From assembly GCF_003952345.1 (NCBI RefSeq), contig NZ_CP034433.1, positions 3,720,001-3,784,000 on the forward strand: a stretch of DNA of 64,000 nucleotides, read 5' to 3'. Under the pieces are notes generated by a model. That model worked only from the letters and a program-made list of their open reading frames with translations, was not told the DNA's origin and ran no database searches. This document shows, one piece after another, positions 9,099-18,936 of the stretch; the stretch's first letter is position 1, and the number at the start of each line of letters is the position of its first letter. Source of the stretch: Iodobacter ciconiae. GTDB taxonomy: Bacteria; Pseudomonadota; Gammaproteobacteria; Burkholderiales; Chitinibacteraceae. The position numbers were made by a program, and so were the translations under genes.

Positions 9099-9590
9099 AT
9101 GCGACATATTCTTTCGGTACTGATTGAAAACGAAGCAGGTGCACTATCCCGTGTAACCGGCTTGTTTTCAGCGCGTGGCTACAACATCGACTCGTTAACA
9201 GTGCAAACCACTGAAGATACAACGATGAGCCGGATGACCATCGTCACCCATGGCTCTGAAGACGTCATCGAACAAATCACCAAACAGCTCAACAAGCTGG
9301 TAGAAGTGGTGAAAGTGATCGACCTGAACGAGGCCGATCACATCGAGCGTGAATTGATGTTGATTAAAGTGCGGGCAACCGGCAAGGAAAGAGACGAGAT
9401 GAAACGGATGGCGGATATTTTCCGTGGCCGCATTATCGATGTCACTGAAAAAGCCTACACCGTAGAGCTAACCGGAACAGGCGAAAAGCTGGATGCCTTT
9501 ATCAAGGCACTTGATCCGGCCGTGATTCTGGAAACCGTACGTACTGGTGCCTCTGGCATCGGCCGTGGCGAGCGTATTTTAAAAGTTTAA
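9099..9590 (+). CDS. ilvH: Acetolactate synthase small (regulatory) subunit
   Basis: Regulatory partner of IlvI: an N-terminal ACT domain (MRHILSVLIENEAGALSRVTGLFSARGYNI) that usually binds valine for feedback inhibition, and a C-terminal ALS_ss_C domain. The protein has 163 residues, the family's usual length. Start choice: the ATG at 9093 abuts the AGGAG ribosome site, leaving no spacing. The ATG at 9099 lies 6 bases beyond it and reproduces the MRxILSVLxENE start of known IlvH proteins, so it is preferred. It begins 12 bases after the ilvI stop. Confidence 0.94.
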   Translation: MRHILSVLIENEAGALSRVTGLFSARGYNIDSLTVQTTEDTTMSRMTIVTHGSEDVIEQITKQLNKLVEVVKVIDLNEADHIERELMLIKVRATGKERDEMKRMADIFRGRIIDVTEKAYTVELTGTGEKLDAFIKALDPAVILETVRTGASGIGRGERILKV

Positions 9591-9605
9591 TTGAGGGTGG
9601 CGTAG

Positions 9606-10664
<1,059 letters not shown>

Positions 10665-10681
10665 TTGTGCCTGATTTAAAC

Positions 10682-10710
10682 AAGCCAGCTTTCGAGCTGG
10701 CTTTTTTTTT
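10682..10710 (+). terminator. Rho-independent terminator of ilvIHC
   Basis: AAGCCAGCT, loop TTCG, AGCTGGCTT: a perfect 9-bp stem with a stable tetraloop, followed by a T-run to 10710. It begins 17 bases after the ilvC stop. Confidence 0.95.
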
Positions 10711-11300
10711 AACTTAACAAGTATTTTATATAGGTAATGTTATTTTTGCTGCAAAGCCATGATGCCGTGAAGCCGTGCTTTAAAAATGATTACAGGTCAG
10801 TTATTTATAATGCACGGATAAATTTACTTAATATCTGATTTTGTACAGATTGCCTGCCCGAATATTACCTAATTATTTAACCGACCCATTTAGGGCTAAA
10901 AAACTGGGTGCAATAGCATTTAGCTGTCTGTGAAATCAGTATCCAATATTTAGTGTTACTTTCTTATTTAACTACTATTTTGTTAAATGGGTTTTTAAGA
11001 AAATATCATGTTTTACTAAAAAACCATGATATTAATTTGATCATAATTGTGTTAAGGGCAGCATGATCCATGCTGCTTTAAGCATCGAAAATAAGGCGGT
11101 CACTTAGAATTTGTGAATTTTTTGAAAATTTTTTGAATTGAATATTGCAACAGAGTGTTATAACCATTGCTATCTTTTTACGGATCAAATATTAGAAAAT
11201 GGTGATGCACTGACAGGATGATAAAACCTGAATCATGCATGTAAATATGCAGCAGTGCTGTAGGTGATTTATAGGTGATGTAGTCGCTTAGGAGAAAGCG
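10711..11300. other. AT-rich gene-free region before the KefB-type gene
   Basis: About 590 bases with no credible ORF on either strand. A hairpin GCAGCATG-ATC-CATGCTGC lies near 11058-11076 with no T-run behind it. The promoter of the antiporter gene is expected here but no unambiguous -35/-10 pair was found. Confidence 0.5.
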
Positions 11301-13097
11301 TTGGAGAATAATCAGTTATTACACACTTCTGTTGTTCTATTGGCAGCAGCAGTGATTGCAGTTCCCATTTTTAAGCGTTTTAATTTAGGATCAATTCTGG
11401 GCTATCTGGCCGCCGGTGTGGTTGTCGGGCCATATTTTTTTGGATTTATTGATGACCCGCATTCGGTGCTGGATTTTGCCGAAATAGGTGTGGTATTGCT
11501 GTTATTCGTATTGGGTTTAGAGTTGAATCCCCAATCACTATGGCAGATGCGTAAAAAAATTATTGGCCTGGGCGGCGGGCAATTATTATTGTGTGGTTTA
11601 GCTTTGGCCGGTTTATCAACGCTGGCAATTAGTCTGGATTTTAAAGCTTCTTTATTAATAGGTATAACTCTGGCATTGTCTTCTACTGCCTTTGCTATTC
11701 AGCTATTAAAAGAGCGCAGCATGCTTAATCAGCCTATTGGGCGGATTGGCTTTGCTATTTTGCTGATGCAGGATCTGGCTGTTATTCCTGTATTACTGAG
11801 TTTACAAGCAATGGCTCCTGATCCCAGCGGCCATATCGTACCCTGGTGGCTGGGTTTACTCGCAGTGATCATTACGCTCTTTGTGGGGACATATTTATTG
11901 AACCCGCTGCTTAAAATTGTTGCCAAGTATGGTAATTCCGAGGTGATGACGGCGGCGGCTTTACTTATTGTACTGGGAGCGGCTTTAGGTTTTGATTACG
12001 CTGGCTTATCAATGGCAATGGGGGCATTTATTGCGGGGATTATGCTGGCTAATTCCAGCTTCAGGCATCAGCTGGAGGCGGATATCGAGCCATTTAAGGG
12101 CTTGTTATTAGGTTTGTTTTTTATTACGATCGGCACCAGTATCAATTTAAAAATGCTGCTGGCAGACCCGTGGGTTTTATTAGCCAGTGCTTTATTATTG
12201 TTACTGGTAAAAAGCTCGGTAATTGCTGCTTTAATTACTTTAACCACCGGGCAATCCAAGCTTAATAGTTTCAGGCTTGGCCTGATGCTGGCGCAAGGCG
12301 GTGAATTTGCTTTTGTGGTGATGGCTCAAGCTTTATCTTTGCATATTCTGGATAGCCAGATTACCGAAGAAATCATTATTGTGGTTGGTTTGTCGATGGC
12401 CTTGAATGCGCCTTTGCTGATGACATTCGAGCGTTTAATTCAGCGTAAAGGTAAAGAAAAGAAAGCTGATTACAGCAATGTGAAATTTGAAACCAATCAG
12501 GTGATTATTGCGGGCTTCGGGCGTTTTGGTCAGGCAACAGGGCGTTTATTATCGGCTAAAGGAATGCAGTTTACTGCGCTGGATAAAGACCCGGAACATA
12601 TTGAATTTTTAAAGAAAGTAGGGCATAAGATTTATTTTGGTGATGCAACCCGTTATGATTTACTTAAAAGGGCTGGGGCCAAGCAGGCCTCTGTATTATT
12701 AATTGCCATTGATAATATCAGTGATTCCCTGCATTTGGCTCAAATGGCCAAACGTAAATTTCCGCATCTGCGTATTATCGCAAGAGCGCATAACCGTACC
12801 CATGCTTTATCTTTGATGGATTTAGATGTGGATGTGGTGATTCGTGAGGTATGGGAAAGCAGCTTAACGGCAGCCGAGCATACGCTGATGGCCCTGGGAT
12901 ATTCGCCAGCACATGCTGAGCGCATGATTGATATTTTTCAGCGTCATGATGAAGCGTCTTTATTAGAGCAATTAGAGCATAAAGATGATATGGATGCGCT
13001 AATTGCCCTGGCTAAAGAAAATCGTCAGCAAATGAGTGATTTATTTGTAGCGGATAGAAATCTCTATGCGACAGAAGAAAAAAAAGTATTTGAATAA
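11301..13097 (+). CDS. KefB/KefC-type monovalent cation:proton antiporter
   Basis: CPA2-family inner-membrane antiporter, probably K+ efflux in exchange for protons. The 598-residue protein has about 12-13 hydrophobic segments over residues 1-380, with family motifs GYLAAGVVVGP and LFVLGLELNP. A cytoplasmic RCK/TrkA-N domain follows (VIIAGFGRFGQATGRLL, then LDKDPEHIEFL), which binds nucleotide and gates transport. The start codon is TTG, supported by TAGGAG six bases upstream. A kefB or kefC symbol is withheld because glutathione-gating residues were not checked. Its TAA overlaps the earP ATG (TAATG), so the two are probably translationally coupled, although functionally unrelated. Confidence 0.88.
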   Translation: MENNQLLHTSVVLLAAAVIAVPIFKRFNLGSILGYLAAGVVVGPYFFGFIDDPHSVLDFAEIGVVLLLFVLGLELNPQSLWQMRKKIIGLGGGQLLLCGLALAGLSTLAISLDFKASLLIGITLALSSTAFAIQLLKERSMLNQPIGRIGFAILLMQDLAVIPVLLSLQAMAPDPSGHIVPWWLGLLAVIITLFVGTYLLNPLLKIVAKYGNSEVMTAAALLIVLGAALGFDYAGLSMAMGAFIAGIMLANSSFRHQLEADIEPFKGLLLGLFFITIGTSINLKMLLADPWVLLASALLLLLVKSSVIAALITLTTGQSKLNSFRLGLMLAQGGEFAFVVMAQALSLHILDSQITEEIIIVVGLSMALNAPLLMTFERLIQRKGKEKKADYSNVKFETNQVIIAGFGRFGQATGRLLSAKGMQFTALDKDPEHIEFLKKVGHKIYFGDATRYDLLKRAGAKQASVLLIAIDNISDSLHLAQMAKRKFPHLRIIARAHNRTHALSLMDLDVDVVIREVWESSLTAAEHTLMALGYSPAHAERMIDIFQRHDEASLLEQLEHKDDMDALIALAKENRQQMSDLFVADRNLYATEEKKVFE

Positions 13098-14224
13098 TGA
13101 ACAAAACAAATCACTGGGATATCTTTTGCCGTGTGGTTGATAATTACGGTGATATTGGCGTGTGCTGGCGTCTGGCACGGCAATTGTCGGGTGAGTATGG
13201 TTTTATCGTCAGGCTATGGGTTGATAATTTAATTAGCTTTCAACGTATTCAGGCAGATATTCATAGCGATTTGCCTGTGCAGATTTGTTCGGGAGTGGAG
13301 GTGCTGCACTGGTGCCAGCCTTTGCCGGATGCAGAGCCTGCCGATGTGGTGATCGAGGCCTTTGCCTGCGACTTGCCTGCAAGCTATATCGCTGCTATGA
13401 AAGCCAGGCCTGGCAAGCGGGTTTGGCTGAATCTGGAGTATTTATCGGCAGAGCAATGGGTGCCGGGCTGCCATGGCCTGCCGTCGCCTGCTCAGGGCCT
13501 GCCTAAATTCTTTTTCTTTCCCGGTTTTGTGGATGGCACTGGCGGCTTACTGGGTGAGCGGGCGCAGCGCCTGGCGAGAGCTGCATGGTCGCAGGCAGAT
13601 AGCGATGCGTATCTGGGCCAATGGCAGTCGCCGGAGGCCAATGGCTTAAAGGTTTCTCTTTTTGCTTATGGCAATCGGGCTCTGGCGGATCTGCTGGGTG
13701 TCTGGCAGCAATCAGATTATCCTGTGCAGGTGTTTATGCCTGAAGGCTTATTGCTGCCTTTGGCCGAGGCTGCATTAGGGCTGGCATTGCCGGTGGGCAA
13801 AACGATCTGCCGTGGTGCGCTTCGCTTATCTGTGCTGCCGATGCAATCACAGGACGATTACGACCGGCTGCTTTGGAGCTGTGATCTTAATTTTGTACGG
13901 GGAGAGGATTCATTTGTGCGGGCTCAGTGGGCCGCATTGCCCCTGATCTGGCACATTTATCCGCAGGATGATGATGCGCATCGCTCAAAACTGGATGCAT
14001 TTCTGGCGATTTATCTGGCCGCCTGTCCCGGTAAATCTGCACAGCACTTAAATGATTTCTGGCAGGTATGGAATCATGGCGGCGATCTTAAAGCCGCATG
14101 GAATAAGCTTTTGCCTGAGCTTGCTGTTCTGAAAAGCCATGCAATAGCCTGGAACGAAAATTTGATTAAACGCGGGGACCTTGCCACTAATCTGGTCAGA
14201 TTCGTCAATAGCAAGGTAAAATGA
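13097..14224 (+). CDS. earP: EF-P arginine rhamnosyltransferase
   Basis: Transfers rhamnose from dTDP-L-rhamnose to a conserved arginine of elongation factor P, activating it to relieve ribosome stalling at polyproline stretches. The 375-residue protein has the family opening WDIFCRVVDNYGDIGVCWRLARQL, which contains the catalytic Asp of the DNYGDIGV motif. A late LNFVRGEDSFVRAQWA segment forms the nucleotide-sugar site. The GT-B fold (GT104) is established for the family. It lies directly upstream of efp, the conserved arrangement in betaproteobacteria and pseudomonads. Start ATG overlaps the previous stop codon. Confidence 0.95.
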   Translation: MNKTNHWDIFCRVVDNYGDIGVCWRLARQLSGEYGFIVRLWVDNLISFQRIQADIHSDLPVQICSGVEVLHWCQPLPDAEPADVVIEAFACDLPASYIAAMKARPGKRVWLNLEYLSAEQWVPGCHGLPSPAQGLPKFFFFPGFVDGTGGLLGERAQRLARAAWSQADSDAYLGQWQSPEANGLKVSLFAYGNRALADLLGVWQQSDYPVQVFMPEGLLLPLAEAALGLALPVGKTICRGALRLSVLPMQSQDDYDRLLWSCDLNFVRGEDSFVRAQWAALPLIWHIYPQDDDAHRSKLDAFLAIYLAACPGKSAQHLNDFWQVWNHGGDLKAAWNKLLPELAVLKSHAIAWNENLIKRGDLATNLVRFVNSKVK

Positions 14225-14269
14225 CGCGTTAAATTTTAACCATCACTTAAGCTCTAGGTAAACACCGCA

Positions 14270-14836
14270 ATGGCAATCAAAACCGCACAAGAAGTTCGCG
14301 TTGGTAACGTAATCATGGTTGATGCTCAACCTTGGGTCGTTCAAAAAACCGAATACAGCAAATCTGGTCGTAACTCTTCTGTTGTAAAGATGAAAGCAAA
14401 AAGCTTGCTGGGTACATCTTCTTCAGAAAACGTTTATAAAGCGGATGAAAAATTTGAAGTTGTTACATTAGATCGTAAAGAATGTACTTATTCTTATTTT
14501 GCTGATCCTATGTATGTATTTATGGACGCTGAATTTAATCAGTATGAAATTGAAAAAGATAATCTGGGCGATACACTGAACTTTATCGAAGATGGTATGG
14601 AAGATCAGTGCGAAGTAACTTTCTACGAAGGTAAAGCCATTTCTGTTGAAATGCCTACCACCATTGTGCGCGAAGTGGTTTACACCGAGCCAGCTGTTCG
14701 CGGAGATACTTCGGGTAAGGTAATGAAGCCAGCACGTCTGGTAAATGGTTTTGAATTGCCAGTTGCTGCATTTATTGAAATCGGCGACAAAATCGAAATC
14801 GATACACGCTTTAACGAATTTAAAAAACGCGCCTAA
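14270..14836 (+). CDS. efp: Elongation factor P (rhamnosylated-arginine type)
   Basis: Translation factor that binds the ribosome between P and E sites and promotes peptide bonds at consecutive prolines. The 188-residue, three-domain protein carries the modification loop KSGRNSSVV with arginine at residue 34 (Arg32 in Pseudomonas numbering) rather than the lysine of E. coli. This agrees with EarP upstream and implies no EpmA/EpmB route. KOW-like, central and C-terminal OB domains are all present ([13 protein letters not shown]; end [12 protein letters not shown]). It has its own terminator. Confidence 0.97.
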   Translation: MAIKTAQEVRVGNVIMVDAQPWVVQKTEYSKSGRNSSVVKMKAKSLLGTSSSENVYKADEKFEVVTLDRKECTYSYFADPMYVFMDAEFNQYEIEKDNLGDTLNFIEDGMEDQCEVTFYEGKAISVEMPTTIVREVVYTEPAVRGDTSGKVMKPARLVNGFELPVAAFIEIGDKIEIDTRFNEFKKRA

Positions 14837-14852
14837 ATCGCCGTTTAAAATC

Positions 14853-14881
14853 AGCCACCTTTACGAAGGTGGCTTTTTTTT
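14853..14881 (+). terminator. Terminator of efp
   Basis: AGCCACCTT, loop TACG, AAGGTGGCT, then a T-run: a perfect 9-bp stem 16 bases after the efp stop. Confidence 0.95.
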
Positions 14882-14979
14882 GGGCTGTTAAAATGATTGA
14901 AGCCTGGAAAAATTCATATCGAGAAAAAACGCTTCGCCTACAGGAAAATGATTGTCAGGAGCTAAATTAAGCCCGATGG

Positions 14980-15013
14980 AAAAACCGCGAGTCAAATAAA
15001 CACGCGGGTTTTT
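14980..15013. terminator. Probable bidirectional terminator near uvrB end
   Basis: AAAAACCGCG and CGCGGGTTTTT pair across a 14-base loop with one bulged G. The A-rich left arm gives a U-run in the minus direction, so it can end uvrB transcripts. Confidence 0.65.
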
Positions 15014-15067
15014 CTGATTTTGAAAAATGCACTTATAGCCATGCTTTGCCATAGCGTCTGACGCTAA

Positions 15068-17083
15068 TTAGCTGCCAAATACCTGATCTCTCAGCATTTT
15101 TAATTGATCACGCAATTGGGCCGCTTTTTCAAACTCCAGATTTTTAGCGGCTTCGATCATTTCTTTTTCGAGGCGTTTTAATTCTTTGGCGAGGGATTTT
15201 TCGTCAAATTCATTCAGCATTTTTTGCCGTTTTATTTCTAATCGGGCGGCTACGGCTTCTTCCTCGTTATATACGCCATCAATCATATCTTTAATTCGTT
15301 TAACGACGCTGCGCGGGGTAATGCCATTGGCCAGATTAAAGGCGGTTTGTTTGGTGCGGCGGCGCTCTGTTTCATCGATGGCTTTTTTCATCGAATTGGT
15401 AATCCGGTCGGCGTAAAGAATGGCTTTACCATTTAAATTACGCGCGGCGCGGCCAATGGTTTGAATTAAGCTGCGCTCTGATCTTAAAAAGCCTTCTTTA
15501 TCTGCGTCTAAAATCGCCACGAGCGATACCTCAGGGATATCCAGCCCTTCGCGCAGTAAGTTAATCCCGATCAGCACATCAAATACGCCAAGGCGCAAAT
15601 CGCGCAGAATTTCGACGCGCTCTACGGTATCGATATCCGAGTGTAAATAGCGCACTTTTACCCCGTGCTCGCTCAGGTAATCTGTCAGCTGCTCGCTCAT
15701 GCGTTTGGTCAGCGTGGTCACCAGCACCCGCTCGCCCTGTTCGGTGCGCAGCTTGATTTCCGAAAGTAAATCATCCACCTGCGTGCCCACAGGGCGCACT
15801 TCGATAATCGGATCAACCAGGCCCGTCGGGCGTACCACCTGCTCCACCACCTGGCCCTGATGCTTGGCTTCGTAGTCCGATGGCGTGGCGGAGACAAACA
15901 CCGTTTGCGGCATTAGTTGCTCGAATTCTTCAAACTTCAGCGGCCGGTTATCGAGCGCGGAGGGCATACGAAAGCCATAATCGACCAGATTTTCCTTGCG
16001 TGATCGATCGCCTTTATACATCGCGCCAATTTGCGGAATGGTCACGTGGCTTTCGTCGATAATCATGATCGAATTGGGCGGCATATAGTTGATCAGCGTT
16101 GGCGGGGCCGATCCTGCCGGCTTGCCGGAGAAATGCCGTGAGTAGTTTTCAATGCCCTTACAAAAGCCCATTTCAATCAGCATTTCTAAATCAAAACGGG
16201 TGCGCTGCTCCAGCCGCTGCGCTTCAACCAGTTTGTGTTCTTTGTAATAAAACGCCAGCCGGTCAGTCAGCTCTGCCTTGATGGTTTCGATTGCTTCCAG
16301 TACTTTTTCACGCGGGGTAACATAATGGCTGCTGGGGAAAACCGTAAAGCGGCCCACGCGCTGCTTGATATGGCCTGTAAGCGGGTCGAATAATTGCAGC
16401 GTTTCCAGCTCATCATCAAATAAGTTTACCCGCAGCGCTAATTCGGCCGATTCGGCGGGGAAGATATCGATTACATCACCACGCACCCTAAAACAGCCAC
16501 GGCTGAAATCGGTGTCATTTCTATCGTATTGCATGGCGGTCAGGCGTTTGATCATATCGCGCTGGGCAACGCGCTCGCCTTCTTTCAGATGCAAAATCAT
16601 CTGGTGGTAAGAGCTGGGATCGCCAATCCCGTAAATCGCGCTGACGGTGGCCACAATAATACAATCCGGCCGCTCTAAAATCGCCTTGGTGGCGGAAAGC
16701 CGCATCTGCTCGATATGCTCATTAATGGCCGAGTCTTTCTCGATAAATAAATCGCGGCTGGGCACATAGGCTTCGGGCTGGTAATAATCGTAGTAAGACA
16801 CAAAGTATTCAACCGCATTTTGCGGAAAGAATTCACGCATCTCCGAGTAAAGCTGCGCTGCCAGTGTCTTATTCGGCGCCATCAAAATAGCCGGCCGCCC
16901 TGACTGGGCAATCACATTGGCTATGGTGTAAGTCTTACCCGAGCCAGTTACCCCAAGCAGGGTCTGATACTGCAAACCATCATCCAGCCCCTCAAGCAAC
17001 TGAGCAATGGCCGTCGGCTGATCGCCAGCAGGCGCAAATGGCTGAAACAGGCGGTAGGGGCTGCCGGGGTAATCGACAAACAT
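15068..17083 (-). CDS. uvrB: UvrB, excinuclease ABC subunit B
   Basis: Damage-verification subunit of nucleotide excision repair; it loads with UvrA and recruits UvrC. The 671-residue protein has a Walker A motif in [14 protein letters not shown] and the DNA-inserting beta-hairpin region [12 protein letters not shown]. Helicase motif II is DESHV and motif VI is QTIGRAARN. The C-terminal UVR domain ([14 protein letters not shown]...[13 protein letters not shown]) binds UvrC. Full length, single gene, standard start ([26 protein letters not shown]). Confidence 0.97.
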   Translation of the reverse strand: MFVDYPGSPYRLFQPFAPAGDQPTAIAQLLEGLDDGLQYQTLLGVTGSGKTYTIANVIAQSGRPAILMAPNKTLAAQLYSEMREFFPQNAVEYFVSYYDYYQPEAYVPSRDLFIEKDSAINEHIEQMRLSATKAILERPDCIIVATVSAIYGIGDPSSYHQMILHLKEGERVAQRDMIKRLTAMQYDRNDTDFSRGCFRVRGDVIDIFPAESAELALRVNLFDDELETLQLFDPLTGHIKQRVGRFTVFPSSHYVTPREKVLEAIETIKAELTDRLAFYYKEHKLVEAQRLEQRTRFDLEMLIEMGFCKGIENYSRHFSGKPAGSAPPTLINYMPPNSIMIIDESHVTIPQIGAMYKGDRSRKENLVDYGFRMPSALDNRPLKFEEFEQLMPQTVFVSATPSDYEAKHQGQVVEQVVRPTGLVDPIIEVRPVGTQVDDLLSEIKLRTEQGERVLVTTLTKRMSEQLTDYLSEHGVKVRYLHSDIDTVERVEILRDLRLGVFDVLIGINLLREGLDIPEVSLVAILDADKEGFLRSERSLIQTIGRAARNLNGKAILYADRITNSMKKAIDETERRRTKQTAFNLANGITPRSVVKRIKDMIDGVYNEEEAVAARLEIKRQKMLNEFDEKSLAKELKRLEKEMIEAAKNLEFEKAAQLRDQLKMLRDQVFGS

Positions 17084-17411
17084 GGCTAAGATCCTGTGTT
17101 GACGAGGTGGATGGCTCTATTCTACCTAATAGAACGCTCGTGCGCTTTAATGGAGGGGAAGGACTTTTGTGTGATGGAGGGCAACTACTGGCAAATCTTG
17201 GGGTAATGCGTTAATACTTGTAGATGCCATAAAGCATGGTGAGCCAAGTCTACTGTGCTAGGGTTTCTTTATCATATAAAAAGGCTTCGTAAATATCCTT
17301 TTTTATATGAGGTCATAGCCAATCAAATGGAATTAATCGTTAAGCAAGGCTAACCTTTAAGGGGCAAAAAAAGCCCAATACTCTAAAAAGGATAAGGGCT
17401 TTACTGACTAA
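17084..17411. other. Gene-free region between uvrB and the toxin-antitoxin operon
   Basis: No credible ORF. A long AT-rich hairpin, CATATAAAAAGG with CCTTTTTTATATG (17273-17309, one bulge), is present. The minus-strand terminator of the toxin-antitoxin operon lies at its right edge. The uvrB promoter is expected here but was not resolved. Confidence 0.5.
17370..17402 (-). terminator. Terminator of the yefM-yoeB operon
   Basis: On the minus strand AAAGCCC and GGGCTTT pair around a 19-base loop, and the second arm runs into TTTT. It lies 10 bases after the last gene of the operon. Confidence 0.7.
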
Positions 17412-17615
17412 TTAGATATGTGCCTTAACTTCTTTGATTGTGTTTTTTAGAGTGGAAAGGGTGTCGTCGTAGACGCTTATACCTGGGCGTACAGGGCTAT
17501 ATGAAATTCCAATTTTCACTTTCTCAAAAAGTACATCAATGTCATACCCTGCGTTTTTTGCTTCATATAAAAATAAATGCAATGCTGCTTCATGAATGTT
17601 GTTTTGATTATTCAT
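17412..17615 (-). CDS. Small hypothetical protein, third gene of toxin-antitoxin operon
   Basis: A 67-residue ORF starting MNNQNNIHEAALHLFLYEAKNAGYD, acidic to neutral, predicted mostly helical with a proline-glycine turn (VRPGISVYDD). No membrane segment or metal motif is seen. I do not recognise the family. It starts 16 bases after the yoeB stop on the same strand and ends just before the operon terminator, so it is probably co-transcribed. The classic system has only two genes. A regulatory, chaperone or unrelated passenger role are all open. Confidence 0.55.
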   Translation of the reverse strand: MNNQNNIHEAALHLFLYEAKNAGYDIDVLFEKVKIGISYSPVRPGISVYDDTLSTLKNTIKEVKAHI

Positions 17616-17631
17616 CAGAATGCTTCATTGT

Positions 17632-17940
17632 TTATTTGTAATGAAAGCGACATTGAACAATGTAGATTTGCCCATCTTCTGGCAGGTAAACAAGTCTATG
17701 TTTATCTGTGATTCTTCTTGACCAAAGCCCTGTTAAATCACCAATTAATGGCTCAGGTTTTCCGGTACCTTTGAAGGGATTTCTGGAGCATTCTTTAAGA
17801 AGTTCGTTGATTTCTTCAACGATTTTTGGATCGTTATTTTGCCACCAAACGTATTCTTCCCACGCTTCCGGAGTAAACGAGTAGGCGCTGATTTTAGCTT
17901 CGTGCTTGTTCTTCTGTTTCTGTTTGCTGCTGTGATTCAT
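17632..17940 (-). CDS. yoeB: YoeB-family mRNA interferase toxin
   Basis: Txe/YoeB toxin of the RelE superfamily, a ribosome-dependent endoribonuclease neutralised by YefM. The 102-residue protein contains FTPEAWEEYVWWQNNDPKIVEEINELL, GKPEPL, LWSRRITDKHRLVY and a C-terminal CRFHYK. The catalytic residues known in E. coli YoeB (Glu46, Arg65, His83, Tyr84) have counterparts in the GKPEPL, SRRITDKHR and RFHY segments, so the toxin looks intact. The ATG at 17940 follows GGGAG and overlaps the yefM end by 47 bases. The N-terminus carries about 18 extra lysine-rich residues compared with E. coli YoeB. Confidence 0.9.
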   Translation of the reverse strand: MNHSSKQKQKNKHEAKISAYSFTPEAWEEYVWWQNNDPKIVEEINELLKECSRNPFKGTGKPEPLIGDLTGLWSRRITDKHRLVYLPEDGQIYIVQCRFHYK

Positions 17941-18190
17941 TGGTAAATAGCTCCCGTGATTGGGCTTTACCAGCTCGAAGATTCGCGAGGGATGAGCGTA
18001 AGCGGTTAGCGTTTGCATCAGTACTTAGAAGGTAAAGAGTTTCCTTCATGCTGCTGTAGTCCGCCATTGAGAGCATTACAACATGGTCACCGTTTACACG
18101 AGTGATTACTGTTGGATTATGGTCTTTGCATACGTTATCCATCACAGTCTTAAAGCTGGATCTTGCCTCGCTAAAAGTTAGGATGTTCAT
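17894..18190 (-). CDS. yefM: YefM-family antitoxin
   Basis: Phd/YefM antitoxin of 98 residues: N-terminal DNA-binding domain MNILTFSEARSSFKTVMDNVCKDHNPTVITR..., then VVMLSMADYSSMKETLYLL, and a flexible C-terminal tail (QQQTETEEQ) that would wrap the toxin. The ATG at 18190 matches the family start; a longer reading to 18241 would add 17 atypical residues. Normally YefM, alone or with YoeB, represses its own promoter by binding palindromes around a TGTACA core. A matching promoter with tandem ACGTACAAT repeats lies 160 bases upstream. Confidence 0.9.
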   Translation of the reverse strand: MNILTFSEARSSFKTVMDNVCKDHNPTVITRVNGDHVVMLSMADYSSMKETLYLLSTDANANRLRSSLANLRAGKAQSRELFTNESQQQTETEEQARS

Positions 18191-18340
18191 GATTTTTCTC
18201 GATATATCCGGTGAAAAATACGAATTCTTCGTGTTTTTCAATTAAAAGAAGCTAATCGTTTCTATTGGCTCGGCTTGCATTTGCCTTTCCTGCCATGAAG
18301 AATTGAAGGTGCTTATTGAGACTGGTTGAGATTCAACCTC

Positions 18341-18380
18341 AAGTACTGAATATTGTACGTTATATTGTACGTTTTGTCAA
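18341..18380 (-). promoter_or_regulatory. Promoter and tandem operator of yefM-yoeB
   Basis: On the minus strand TTGACA (18375-18380), a 17-base spacer, then TACAAT (18352-18357): a near-perfect sigma-70 promoter. Two exact tandem copies of a 12-base unit (AACGTACAATAT on the minus strand; 18362-18373 and 18350-18361) cover the spacer and -10 element. The GTACA core resembles the known YefM operator core, so these are probably antitoxin binding sites. The resulting leader is about 150 bases. Confidence 0.75.
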
Positions 18381-18865
18381 TGTCTAATGCCTCCCAACCT
18401 AACTTGCCTTGTAGCTCACCAGCTGTTGGGTTTACTTACGACTCACGCCCAGCGCGGTCGGTTGGGCTAAAGATTTATCAGCCCAACATTTCTATTAGTA
18501 GATATGTGTTTGGCATATAAAATATGCCAAACTTACTTGCTAATTAAAGCCAGAAAGATATTTTTAGTGCCTGCGGCACCTTGATTTAGGAGCGGTTGCC
18601 ACCGCGGGGCCTTCCTTTCTTGAACTGCCAAGAAAGGGAGCCAAGCTGCAACCTCATAAGCGCGAAAGCTCCTCATCTGCGGACAGCGGCGGCTGCGGAA
18701 CTCACTCACTTTGCTCGCACAGACAGGCCGCCCGCTTGTTCTTCGCTTCGGCGTGTTTCAAGGGGATTCTTTAGCCCCATGCCAAGAGCACGTTTAATGC
18801 GTTTATCGTTGTTTGTTATTTAAAAACCTTGATTCTAGTGTTTCACCATTAACGCAGACATGGTC
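18381..18865. other. Gene-free stretch built of hairpins and degenerate repeats
   Basis: No gene. GTTGGGCT-AGCCCAAC (18461-18487) and GTTTGGCATA-TATGCCAAAC (18508-18532) are perfect hairpins of 8 and 10 bp. The GC-rich block 18590-18780 includes inverted words CCTTTCTTG...CAAGAAAGG (18608-18636) and GCGGAACTCACTCACTTTGC. From memory it resembles a dispersed noncoding repeat common in proteobacterial genomes, though this could not be searched. Base composition differs sharply between the AT-rich left part and this GC-rich block. Confidence 0.5.
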
Positions 18866-18896
18866 AAAAAAAAAGGCCCCAGAAATTTCCGGGGCC
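18866..18896 (-). terminator. Terminator of acs
   Basis: Minus strand: GGCCCC...GGGGCC stem extended by GAAA/TTTC, followed by nine T residues. It lies 41 bases after the acs stop. Confidence 0.93.
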
Positions 18897-18936
18897 ATAA
18901 AAGCTGCCGTGACGCAGTTCTTTAGTGCAGCGCTGC

